A DNA stretch of 5,442 nt, taken from contig JAUJME010000117.1 of NCBI GenBank assembly GCA_030447005.1, forward strand, positions 1 to 5,442. Direction: 5' to 3'. Of the stretch, positions 1 through 5,442 are shown in pieces (position 1 is the first letter of the stretch; the number at the start of each line of letters is the position of its first letter). The position numbers were made by a program, and so were the translations under genes. This DNA is from Solirubrobacteraceae bacterium. Lineage in GTDB: Bacteria; Actinomycetota; Thermoleophilia; Solirubrobacterales; Solirubrobacteraceae. The notes beneath the pieces were generated by a model, which had not been told where the DNA came from, searched no databases, and saw only the letters and a list, made by a program, of their open reading frames with translations.

Positions 1-222
1 GAGCGGCGCGACATCTGGGCGTTCCTGGGGACGGACCGGCTCGCGCCGCCGATCGTCGAGCACGGGCCCGACGTGGTCCTGCACGGCCACGCGCACGCCG
101 GGACCTTCGAGGGGCGGCTCGGCGAGGTGCCGGTCTACAACGTCTCCGTCCCCGTCCTCGGGCAGGACTTCTGGACGTTCTCGCTCAGCGGCGCGGAGCG
201 GATGCCGAGCCCGATCCACTGA
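1..222 (+). CDS. Metallophosphoesterase, C-terminal part (5' end outside window)
   Basis: The open frame enters at the first base and ends at TGA 220-222, giving 73 residues of a longer protein. It holds the signature HGHAH (residues 28-32). This matches the last metal-binding motif (GHxH) of calcineurin-like phosphoesterases, where the histidines bind the dinuclear metal centre that hydrolyses phosphoester bonds. It is followed by a VPVYNVSVPVLG stretch like the closing beta strands after that motif in this fold. The earlier motifs (DxH, GDxxD, GNH) lie upstream and cannot be checked, so the substrate is unknown. The last 38 bp overlap the 3' end of the convergent ArsR-type gene. No terminator is visible after the stop. 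Family assignment is fairly sure; the specific function is not. Confidence 0.8.
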   Translation, partial: ERRDIWAFLGTDRLAPPIVEHGPDVVLHGHAHAGTFEGRLGEVPVYNVSVPVLGQDFWTFSLSGAERMPSPIH

Positions 223-538
223 GCAGGCTCGCGAGCCGGCCGAGCCGCCGGTCCCACTGCGCGCCGACCTCCGCCATCCAGGCGGCCGCGTCGCCCAGGC
301 CCTCGGGCGTCAGTGCGTAGCGGGTCTCGCGCCCGACGCGCTCGGAGCGCACGAGCCCCGCGTCGCCCAGCGTCATCAGGTGCTTGGCGACCGCCTGACG
401 CGTCATCGGCAGCTCGGCGGCGAGGCTCGTCGGCGTCGCCGAGTCGCGCGCGGCGAGGGTGGCGATCACGTGGCGGCGGGTGGGGTCGGCCAGCGCGGTG
501 AACACCGCGTCCACGCGGTCGGCGGCGGCCGGGCTCAC
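185..538 (-). CDS. ArsR-family winged-helix transcriptional regulator
   Basis: A 117-residue protein of typical ArsR/SmtB length. It starts at GTG 538; the stop of the upstream SRPBCC gene overlaps this start in a GTGA arrangement, so translation is probably coupled, and no Shine-Dalgarno is visible. The frame stays open far upstream, but that extension lies opposite the SRPBCC gene and is not real. Residues 16-29 (LADPTRRHVIATLA) are the family's hallmark first helix. The helix-turn-helix spans about residues 36-62, with recognition helix TRQAVAKHLMTL, and the wing is around RSERVGRETRYALTPEG. The metal-binding ELCVCD motif of SmtB/ArsR is absent: the equivalent position reads ELPMTRQAV and the protein has no cysteine. 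It is therefore not a metal sensor of the classical type. Family knowledge suggests a dimeric repressor of its own operon; likely operators are the palindromes at 857-872 and 900-915. Confidence 0.9.
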   Translation of the reverse strand: MSPAAADRVDAVFTALADPTRRHVIATLAARDSATPTSLAAELPMTRQAVAKHLMTLGDAGLVRSERVGRETRYALTPEGLGDAAAWMAEVGAQWDRRLGRLASLLSGSGSASAPRR

Positions 539-855
539 GCGAAGGCCGGCACGCGGGCGGCCATCGCCCCCAGCAGCGGCCCCCAGGCGACACGGCTCGG
601 GGCCGACTCGACCACCACGACGCGGGTGCCCGCCGGCACGGCCTCGACCGTGAAGCGGACCTCGGTGGCCTCCTCGCCGGGGCGCGCCCAGCGGAAGGAG
701 AGCGAGCGCTCGTCCTCGTCGGCCTCCTCGTCGGTGATGTCGCGGGGCTCGCCCGCGTCGTGGAGCCACTCGGACCGCAGGTCCTCGTCGGTCAGCGCCT
801 CCCACACCTCGTCGGGCTCCGCGGGGACGGTGATCTCTCGCTCGATCTCGCTCAT
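535..855 (-). CDS. SRPBCC / AHSA1-like domain protein
   Basis: A 106-residue protein, first gene of a two-gene operon with the ArsR-type regulator. It opens with [20 protein letters not shown], the usual first strand and helix of the START/SRPBCC (Aha1 C-terminal-like) fold. It continues with [34 protein letters not shown], the alternating beta strands that line the ligand cavity. It is somewhat shorter than common AHSA1 proteins (about 140 residues), and the C-terminal helix is brief. I chose ATG 855 because the conserved fold begins immediately after it. An in-frame ATG at 876 would add seven residues read through the palindrome and is less likely. ArsR-SRPBCC pairs are common in actinobacteria, where the SRPBCC protein is thought to bind a small hydrophobic ligand; no ligand or reaction can be read from this sequence. 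Confidence 0.85.
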   Translation of the reverse strand: MSEIEREITVPAEPDEVWEALTDEDLRSEWLHDAGEPRDITDEEADEDERSLSFRWARPGEEATEVRFTVEAVPAGTRVVVVESAPSRVAWGPLLGAMAARVPAFA

Positions 856-856
856 C

Positions 857-872
857 GCAACCGCATGGTTGC
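857..872. promoter_or_regulatory. Palindromic operator-like site 1 (GCAACC-N4-GGTTGC)
   Basis: A perfect 6-bp inverted repeat with spacer GCAT, lying one base before the SRPBCC start codon. With its flanks it matches site 2 at 17 of 19 positions. Dyad symmetry and placement beside an ArsR operon fit an autoregulatory operator. Binding by this ArsR protein is inferred, not shown. Confidence 0.65.
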
Positions 873-899
873 ACATGCGCTAGGCTGCGGCAACCAGAC

Positions 900-915
900 G
901 CAACCGAAAGGTTGC
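900..915. promoter_or_regulatory. Palindromic operator-like site 2 (GCAACC-N4-GGTTGC)
   Basis: A second perfect copy of the inverted repeat, with spacer GAAA. Its centre is 43 bp, close to four helical turns, from that of site 1, so the two sites face the same side of the DNA. A single GCAACC half-site at 890-895 sits 10 bp upstream in direct orientation. Site 2 ends three bases before the clpP Shine-Dalgarno. If transcribed into the clpP leader, it would fold into a 6-bp hairpin closed by a GAAA (GNRA-type) tetraloop. Confidence 0.65.
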
Positions 916-918
916 ACG

Positions 919-926
919 AAAGGAGG
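919..926 (+). promoter_or_regulatory. Ribosome binding site of clpP (AAAGGAGG)
   Basis: AAAGGAGG is a near-perfect Shine-Dalgarno with nine bases to GTG 936. It decides the clpP start: GTG 930 is too close and ATG 951 too far (24 bases). It is the only strong Shine-Dalgarno placed before a recognised gene in this window. A weak -10-like TAGGCT lies at 881-886 but has no convincing -35 partner. Confidence 0.8.
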
Positions 927-935
927 CCGGTGCCC

Positions 936-1553
936 GTGTCCCTCGTCCCCATGGTCGTCGAGCAGAGCCCGCGCGGCGAGCGCTCGTTCGACATCTACTC
1001 CCGCCTGCTCAACGAGCGCATCGTCTTCCTCGGCCAGGCCGTCGACGACCAGATCGCCAACCTGATCGTCGCCCAGCTCCTCCACCTCGAGGCGGCCGAC
1101 CCGGAGAAGGACGTCCACCTCTACATCAACTCGCCCGGCGGCCAGGTCTACGCCGGCCTGGCGATCTACGACACGATGCGCTTCATCAAGCCCGACGTGG
1201 CGACGACCTGCTTCGGGATCGCCATGTCGATGGGGTCGCTGCTGCTGGCCGGCGGCGCCGAGGGCAAGCGGGTGACGCTGCCGAACTCGCGGATCCTCAT
1301 CCACCAGCCGTCGGGCGGCTTCCAGGGCCAGGCGACCGACATCGAGATCCACGCCCGCGAGACGCTGGCGCTGCGCGAGCGGATCGACGCGATCTACGCC
1401 CACCACACCGGCCAGAGCGTCGAGCAGGTCCACGACGACATGGACCGCGACCGCTTCTTCACCGCCGAGCAGGCGCTCGACTACGGGCTGGTGGACCGCA
1501 TCGTCGAGTCCCACGAGCTCGCCCGGATGCAGACCGGGTTCCGGGGTGGGTAA
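936..1553 (+). CDS. clpP: ATP-dependent Clp protease proteolytic subunit ClpP
   Basis: A 205-residue serine peptidase. ClpP forms a double heptameric barrel that degrades unfolded proteins fed by AAA+ unfoldases such as ClpX or ClpC in the cytoplasm. The start is GTG 936, fixed by the Shine-Dalgarno nine bases upstream and by the familiar N-terminus [20 protein letters not shown]. The catalytic triad is intact by motif comparison with E. coli ClpP: Ser98 in GIAMSMG, His123 in RILIHQP, Asp172 in DRDRFF. The oxyanion and substrate-strand region INSPGG (residues 65-70) and the handle-helix motif [11 protein letters not shown] are also present. Length is normal for a protein with little or no propeptide. 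The gene stands alone: no tig, second clpP or clpX adjoins it here, unlike many clpP operons. It diverges from the SRPBCC-ArsR operon over 80 bp holding two operator-like palindromes. Actinobacteria often carry several clpP paralogues; which one this is cannot be told. Confidence 0.97.
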   Translation: MSLVPMVVEQSPRGERSFDIYSRLLNERIVFLGQAVDDQIANLIVAQLLHLEAADPEKDVHLYINSPGGQVYAGLAIYDTMRFIKPDVATTCFGIAMSMGSLLLAGGAEGKRVTLPNSRILIHQPSGGFQGQATDIEIHARETLALRERIDAIYAHHTGQSVEQVHDDMDRDRFFTAEQALDYGLVDRIVESHELARMQTGFRGG

Positions 1554-1570
1554 GGCGAAAAGACGATTCT

Positions 1571-1599
1571 CTGAAAAGTGCGGCCGATCCGGTTAGCGT
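1571..1599 (+). promoter_or_regulatory. Promoter of the LuxR-family gene, probably leaderless
   Basis: CTGAAA (1571-1576) resembles a -35 box, followed by a 17-bp spacer and TAGCGT (1594-1599), a TAnnnT -10 box. Only six bases separate it from ATG 1606. There is no Shine-Dalgarno, so transcription would start at or next to the A of the ATG, giving a leaderless mRNA as is common in actinobacteria. Confidence 0.6.
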
Positions 1600-1605
1600 G
1601 GGGCC

Positions 1606-4392
1606 ATGCAAGCGCTGGTCGAACGCGAGACGGAGCTCGCGATGATCGCCCAGGCGGTCACGGAGGTGTCGGCGGGTCGCTCCAGCGCGCTGGCGCTCGA
1701 GGGGCCCGCCGGGATCGGGAAGTCCGAGCTGCTGCGCGAGGCGGTCGCCATGGCGCGCGCCGGCGGCCTGGGCGTGTCGCTCGGCCGGGCGAGCGAGGAG
1801 GAGCGCCAGATCCCATTCGGCGTGGTCCGCCAGCTGCTCGAGCCGGCCCTCGCCGCACACGACGCCGCCTCGCGCGAGGCGCTCTTCTCCGGCGCGGCCG
1901 GGCTGGCGCGGACGCTCGTCGACCCGGGCGCGATCGCGCCCGCCGCGGACGCCGGCTCCCCGCCCGACCGCTTCGCGCAGCTGCACGGCCTCTACTGGCT
2001 CGTCGTGGGCCTGGCGGACGCCGGTCCGCTGCTGCTCGCGGTCGACGACCTCCAGTGGGTCGACGGCCCGTCGCTCGAGTGGCTGGGCTTCCTCGCCCGC
2101 CGGCTCGAGGGGCTGCCCGTCCTGCTGCTGCTGAGCGTCCGCCGGCCCGACCCCGCGGTCGGGGAGGAGCTCGAGCGCTTCCTCGCCCGGGTGCCCGCCC
2201 GGACCGCGCGCCCGGCGCCGCTCTCGCCGGAGGGCACGGTGCGGCTCGTCCGCGAGCGGATGCCCGAGGCGCCCGACGAGTTCTGCGCCGAGGTCCACGC
2301 CGCGACGGGCGGGAACCCGTTCTTCGCGCTCGAGCTCGTGACGGCGAGCCGGCAGGCGCCCGAGGCGGGGACGGCGTGGGCGCAGCTGGTCGCCGCCACG
2401 CCGCCGGGCGTCGCCTCGCGCGTCAACCAGCGCCTGGGCGCGCTGCCGGAGGACTCGGGCGCGGTGGCCCGCGCGGCCGCGGTGCTCGGCGACCTCGCGC
2501 CCATCGAGCTCGTCGCGGAGCTGGCCGCGCTGGATCGCGGCGCCGCCGAGCGGGCGCGCGACGCGCTGGAGCGCGCGGAGGTGCTGCGCCCCGGCCCGGC
2601 GCTCGAGTTCACCCACCCGATCGTCCGGGCGGCGATCGCCGACGGGCTGGCGCCGGCGGAGCGCCGGGCGCTGCGCCGGCGGGCGGCCGGCCTGCTGGCC
2701 GCCCGTGACGAGTGGAACGCCGCGGCCGCCCACCTCCTCGCCGTTCCTCCGGCCAGGGACCCCGCCGCGGTCGGGATCCTCCGCCGGGCCGCACGGGCCG
2801 CGCTCGCCGAGGGCGCCCCGGACGCGGCGGCCACCTTCGCCGCGCGGGCCCTCGACGAGCCGCCGCCCGCCGACGAGCGCCCCGCCCTGCTGGTCGAGCT
2901 CGGCTCGGGGCTGCGCCGCGCCGGCGCGGAGGGCGCCGAGGCGCCGCTGCGGGCGGCGGTCGAGGAGCTCGTCGAGGCGCGCGAGCGCGGCGTGGCGGCG
3001 CGGGAGCTCGTCCAGCTCCTCCTCGACTCGGGGCGCGTGCCCGAGGGCGTCGCGCTGATCGACGAGATCGTCCCCCGGCTCAACGGGGAGACGGCCCTGG
3101 CCGACGAGCTCGAGGCCAAGCGCATCGACTACCTGCGCCTCGGGCCCGGCGCGCGCCAGGAGTTCCTCAGCCACCTCAACGGCCGCAAGGTGCGGGTCGA
3201 CGGCGGGATCGCCGACCGCATCCGCCTGGCCCACATCGCCTACGAGATCGCGGCCTCGTCGGGGCCGGCCGATGAGGTCGTGCGGGCGGCCGAGCGGGCG
3301 CTGGCCGGGCGGCCGCCGATCGACTCGGCGGCCCCCTACTTCGCGGCCTACGCCCTCGCCGTGAGCGGGCGGATCGCCGCGGCCGACCGTCACGTCACCG
3401 CCTTCATGGAGCGCGCGCAGCGGACGGGCTGCATCGGCACCTTCATGGGGGCGAGCGGCCTGCGCGCGCGGATGCGCTACCTCCAGGGCCGCCTCGTGGA
3501 GGCCGAGGCCGACGCCCTCGCCATGCGCGCGCTCGACGAGTCGGGCTCCCTGGCCACCCTGATGGTCGCCGCGACCCACGCCGAGGTGCTCATCGACCAG
3601 GGCCGCCTCGACGAGGCCGAGCACGCGTTCGACGGCTCCCGGCCCGGGACGCCGGGGGTGGCGCTCGACGACATCCTGCTCTACGCCCACGGGCGCCTCC
3701 ACCTCGCGCGCGGCGAGGCGGCCGCGGCCCTCGACCGCTTCACCGAGTCGGGCGCGGCGGCGGAGACGGTCGGCCACCGCAATCCCGCGCTCGTCTCCTG
3801 GCGCAGCGGGCTCGCGCTCGCCCACCACGCGCTCGACCGGCGCGAGGAGGCCATCGCGGCCGCGGAGGAGGAGCTCGCGCTCGGGCGCTCCTTCGGCGGC
3901 GCCCCCGCGCTCGGCCCGGCCCTCCGCGTGCGCGGCATCGTCCGCGGCGGAGAGGACGGCCTCGCCGACCTGCGCGAGTCGGTCGCCGTGCTCACGGCGG
4001 CGGAGTCGCGGCTCGAGCTGGCGCGCAGCCGCGCCGCGCTCGCGGGGGCGCTGCTGGCGGCGGGGGACCGCGACGGCGCCCGGGCCGAGGCGCGCCTGGC
4101 CTACGACGAGGCGCGGCTCCTGGCGGCCCGAGCCGTCGAGGTGCAGGCGCGGAACGTCCTGGTGGAGGCCGGCGGCCGGCCGCGGCTGATCGACCCGGGC
4201 AGCGTGCCCGGCCTCACCGCCAGCGAGCTGCGCGTCGCGGGACTGGCCCGCGACGGCCTCACCAACCGCGAGATCGCCCAGCGGCTGTTCGTCACCGAGA
4301 AGACGGTCGAGGGCCACCTCGCCGGCGCGTTCCGCAAGCTCGGCATCCGCTCCCGCCGCCAGCTCGGCGACGCGCTGACCCCCGGCCCCTAA
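1606..4392 (+). CDS. LuxR-family regulator with N-terminal AAA/STAND-type ATPase (LAL/MalT-like)
   Basis: A 928-residue cytoplasmic regulator of typical length for large ATP-binding LuxR (LAL) regulators. The N-terminal ATPase module has Walker A GPAGIGKS (residues 33-40), Walker B PLLLAVDDLQWVD (141-153, acidic pair 147-148) and the family motif GGNPFFALEL (235-244). FTHPIVRAAI (335-344) closes the ATPase and winged-helix part. Residues about 370-860 are alanine-rich, paired-helix, TPR-like repeats, for example around 585-600, 625-645, 665-680, 695-710 and 805-840, probably the signal-sensing surface. The C-terminus is a GerE-type helix-turn-helix (about 870-920), with GLTNREIAQRLFVTEKTVEGHL and the typical KLGIRSRRQL end. 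The start at ATG 1606 follows a -10 box by six bases. In characterised relatives such as MalT, ATP and inducer binding drive oligomerisation and DNA binding. The effector and target genes here are unknown, and neither flanking gene is an obvious target. A long open frame on the opposite strand is a base-composition shadow. Confidence 0.93.
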   Translation: MQALVERETELAMIAQAVTEVSAGRSSALALEGPAGIGKSELLREAVAMARAGGLGVSLGRASEEERQIPFGVVRQLLEPALAAHDAASREALFSGAAGLARTLVDPGAIAPAADAGSPPDRFAQLHGLYWLVVGLADAGPLLLAVDDLQWVDGPSLEWLGFLARRLEGLPVLLLLSVRRPDPAVGEELERFLARVPARTARPAPLSPEGTVRLVRERMPEAPDEFCAEVHAATGGNPFFALELVTASRQAPEAGTAWAQLVAATPPGVASRVNQRLGALPEDSGAVARAAAVLGDLAPIELVAELAALDRGAAERARDALERAEVLRPGPALEFTHPIVRAAIADGLAPAERRALRRRAAGLLAARDEWNAAAAHLLAVPPARDPAAVGILRRAARAALAEGAPDAAATFAARALDEPPPADERPALLVELGSGLRRAGAEGAEAPLRAAVEELVEARERGVAARELVQLLLDSGRVPEGVALIDEIVPRLNGETALADELEAKRIDYLRLGPGARQEFLSHLNGRKVRVDGGIADRIRLAHIAYEIAASSGPADEVVRAAERALAGRPPIDSAAPYFAAYALAVSGRIAAADRHVTAFMERAQRTGCIGTFMGASGLRARMRYLQGRLVEAEADALAMRALDESGSLATLMVAATHAEVLIDQGRLDEAEHAFDGSRPGTPGVALDDILLYAHGRLHLARGEAAAALDRFTESGAAAETVGHRNPALVSWRSGLALAHHALDRREEAIAAAEEELALGRSFGGAPALGPALRVRGIVRGGEDGLADLRESVAVLTAAESRLELARSRAALAGALLAAGDRDGARAEARLAYDEARLLAARAVEVQARNVLVEAGGRPRLIDPGSVPGLTASELRVAGLARDGLTNREIAQRLFVTEKTVEGHLAGAFRKLGIRSRRQLGDALTPGP

Positions 4393-4471
4393 TTCCAGGG
4401 GTAGGTCCAGGGTTGCCTCGCGCGTCAGAAGGCGTACCGTCTCTCCTCGCCTGGGGAGGCACCTATGGCGG

Positions 4472-4496
4472 GGGGCGAGCACTCCGTGCTCGCCCC
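4472..4496. terminator. Hairpin terminator, probably bidirectional, between convergent genes
   Basis: GGGGCGAGCAC, loop TCC, GTGCTCGCCCC: a perfect 11-bp stem with a three-base loop. It lies 79 bases after the LuxR-family stop and 9 bases after the DUF427 stop read on the minus strand. There is no clear U-tract on either side, which is common for high-GC actinobacterial terminators. It is the strongest hairpin I noticed in the intergenic regions. Confidence 0.75.
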
Positions 4497-4505
4497 GTTC
4501 GCCCC

Positions 4506-4970
4506 TCACCAGCCCAGGGTGCCGGGCGCGCCCTTGAACGGGCCGGTGACGTCGCTCGTGATCCAGCCGCCGTAGAAGTCCCCGGGCTGCGCCTGGACCT
4601 GCTCGTCGCCGAGGAAGCAGGCGTCCATGCGGCCGGGGTAGAGCGAGACGAAGTCCTTGAGCGCCGCGTAGCGGGGGACGGGCGAGCGGTAGGTCCACGC
4701 CGCCGCGCGCTCGACGCGGTCGCCCGCGATCACGTCGAAGTAGGTCGCGCTGCCCTTCCACTCGCAGAACGAGGAGCGGCCGACCGGCGCGAGGAGGTCC
4801 GTGCGCACGTCGCCGGGCGGCAGGTAGATCGTCGGCGGGTGCGACGTCTCGAGCACCCGCAGCGCCGCGGTGGTGTCGGCGAGGAGCTCGCCGCCGATCT
4901 CGACTCGCACGCGCCGCTCGCACGGCACGAGCGCGGGCGGCCGCGGGTAGTCCCAGACGCTCTCGGTCAC
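4506..4970 (-). CDS. DUF427 domain-containing protein
   Basis: A 154-residue soluble protein recognised as DUF427 by several stretches I know from that family: VWDYPRPPAL at the N-terminus (residues 5-14), LETSHPPTIYLP (40-51), SFCEWKGSATYFDV (67-80), YPGRMDAC (111-118) and FYGGWITSDVTGPFKG (132-147), with a GTLGW C-terminus. Length is full. The Pfam family was once labelled nucleotidyltransferase-like, but no activity is well established and I assign none. The start is GTG 4970. There is no Shine-Dalgarno; TAGCAT lies seven bases upstream, so the mRNA may be leaderless. It converges on the LuxR-family gene, with the hairpin at 4472-4496 between them, and diverges from acnA over 62 bp. No signal peptide or membrane segment is seen. 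Confidence 0.9.
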   Translation of the reverse strand: MTESVWDYPRPPALVPCERRVRVEIGGELLADTTAALRVLETSHPPTIYLPPGDVRTDLLAPVGRSSFCEWKGSATYFDVIAGDRVERAAAWTYRSPVPRYAALKDFVSLYPGRMDACFLGDEQVQAQPGDFYGGWITSDVTGPFKGAPGTLGW

Positions 4971-4977
4971 GACGGCG

Positions 4978-4983
4978 ATGCTA
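4978..4983 (-). promoter_or_regulatory. -10 box of the DUF427 gene (TAGCAT), leaderless-type
   Basis: TAGCAT on the minus strand fits TAnnnT and ends seven bases before GTG 4970. I see no matching -35 hexamer. The spacing implies that transcription starts at or near the start codon. Confidence 0.45.
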
Positions 4984-5019
4984 GAGCGGCCGGGGCGGGC
5001 GGCGCGTCGCTGCGGCTGC

Positions 5020-5025
5020 CAGACT
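5020..5025 (+). promoter_or_regulatory. Possible -10 box of acnA (CAGACT)
   Basis: CAGACT ends seven bases before ATG 5033 and resembles a TAnnnT box apart from its first base. There is no Shine-Dalgarno and no clear -35 box. The spacing copies that of the other leaderless-looking genes here. Weak when taken alone. Confidence 0.35.
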
Positions 5026-5032
5026 GAGGCCC

Positions 5033-5442
5033 ATGGCCTCCGACGACTCCTTCGACGCGCGCGCCGACCTCGAGGTCGGCGGCCGCACCTACGAGATCTT
5101 CCGGCTCGACGCGCTGCAGTCGAAGTACGACGTCGCGCGGCTCCCCTTCTCGCTGAAGATCCTGCTCGAGAACCTCCTCCGCAACGAGGACGGCGTCGGC
5201 GTGCGCCGCGAGGACATCGAGGCGCTGGCCACCTGGGACGCCAAGGCGGAGCCGACCGCGGAGATCGCCTTCACCCCGGCGCGCGTGGTCATGCAGGACT
5301 TCACGGGCGTCCCCGCGGTGGTCGACCTCGCCGCGATGCGCGACGCGATGGCCGAGATGGGCGGCGACCCGTCGAAGATCAACCCGCTCGTCCCGGCCGA
5401 GCTCGTCATCGACCACTCCGTGCAGGTCGACGCCTTCGGCAC
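5033..5442 (+). CDS. acnA: Aconitate hydratase A, N-terminal part (3' end outside window)
   Basis: The first 136 residues of an enzyme normally about 900 residues long. Aconitase converts citrate to isocitrate through cis-aconitate in the TCA cycle, using a [4Fe-4S] cluster. Recognisable family stretches are YEIFRLDAL (residues 21-29), [19 protein letters not shown] (39-57), the characteristic [19 protein letters not shown] (84-102), and [21 protein letters not shown] (115-135) leading into the active-site region. The cluster cysteines lie beyond the window. The start is ATG 5033: the frame begins there with a short, typical actinobacterial N-terminus, and a possible -10 box precedes it by seven bases, suggesting a leaderless mRNA. 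It is divergent from the DUF427 gene with 62 bp between. Confidence 0.95.
   Translation, partial: MASDDSFDARADLEVGGRTYEIFRLDALQSKYDVARLPFSLKILLENLLRNEDGVGVRREDIEALATWDAKAEPTAEIAFTPARVVMQDFTGVPAVVDLAAMRDAMAEMGGDPSKINPLVPAELVIDHSVQVDAFG

Noticed and set aside
185..855. Arsenic or metal resistance role for the ArsR operon.
   Set aside because: The regulator has no cysteine and lacks the ELCVCD metal site, and no arsenite pump or reductase gene is present. The partner is an SRPBCC protein.
185..994. Long minus-strand frame extending the ArsR-type protein to 269 residues.
   Set aside because: The added N-terminus reads out of frame across the SRPBCC gene and the operator region. The conserved ArsR fold begins right after GTG 538, which has a coupling overlap with the upstream stop.
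852..1514. A 220-codon minus-strand frame opposite clpP.
   Set aside because: It lies fully opposite an unmistakable clpP and has biased, repetitive Val/Asp/Leu/Arg composition without a recognisable domain.
4411..4416. GGTTGC half-site downstream of the LuxR-family gene, matching the ArsR operator arm.
   Set aside because: It is a lone six-base match without its inverted partner, so chance is the simpler explanation.
1459..4923. A 1154-codon open frame on the minus strand opposite the LuxR-family gene.
   Set aside because: Its translation is arginine-, glycine- and alanine-rich with no domain, and it runs opposite a gene with clear motifs along its length, into clpP and the DUF427 gene. 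It is a shadow of high-GC third-position bias.
4413..5027. A 204-codon plus-strand frame opposite the DUF427 gene.
   Set aside because: The opposite strand carries well-conserved DUF427 motifs. This frame is Arg/Ala/Val-rich and shows no family signature.
1..5442. Mobile element, CRISPR array, tRNA or rRNA, or a defence cluster.
   Set aside because: I saw no transposase or integrase motif, no regularly spaced repeats, no tRNA-like cloverleaf arms, and no composition break. All genes have similar codon use.

Overview
The window is about three-quarters G+C, has codons ending mostly in G or C, uses GTG as well as ATG starts, and has several genes with no Shine-Dalgarno sequence but a TAnnnT-like -10 box 6-7 nt before the start codon. 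Together with the gene content (a large ATPase-LuxR regulator, a DUF427 protein, an actinobacterial-looking aconitase N-terminus), this points to a high-GC actinobacterium. A Thermoleophilia/Solirubrobacterales member is my best guess. That placement rests on overall impression and was not tested by a search.

Layout, left to right. (1) 1-222, plus strand: the C-terminal end of a calcineurin-type metallophosphoesterase. Its 3' end overlaps the convergent arsR-type gene by 38 bp. (2) 185-855, minus strand: a two-gene operon, SRPBCC/AHSA1-type protein then ArsR-type repressor, joined by a 4-base GTGA overlap. (3) 856-935: a short divergent control region with two near-identical palindromes (GCAACC-N4-GGTTGC) and one extra half-site. 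It separates the operon from (4) clpP, 936-1553, plus strand, a complete ClpP peptidase with intact Ser-His-Asp triad and a strong Shine-Dalgarno. (5) 1606-4392, plus strand: a 928-residue LuxR-family regulator with N-terminal Walker ATPase (LAL/MalT-like), from its own apparently leaderless promoter. (6) 4393-4505: a convergent intergenic region with an 11-bp-stem hairpin that can end transcription from both sides. (7) 4506-4970, minus strand: a DUF427-family protein. (8) 5033-5442, plus strand: the N-terminal 136 residues of aconitase (acnA), divergent from the DUF427 gene across 62 bp.

Most of this is ordinary chromosomal content: proteolysis, TCA cycle and regulators. I see no mobile element, CRISPR, RNA gene or defence system. 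The part most worth a second look is the 80-bp region between the ArsR operon and clpP. Its two operator-like palindromes, about four helical turns apart, could put a housekeeping-type protease subunit under an ArsR-family repressor. No intergenic stretch exceeds about 115 bp.
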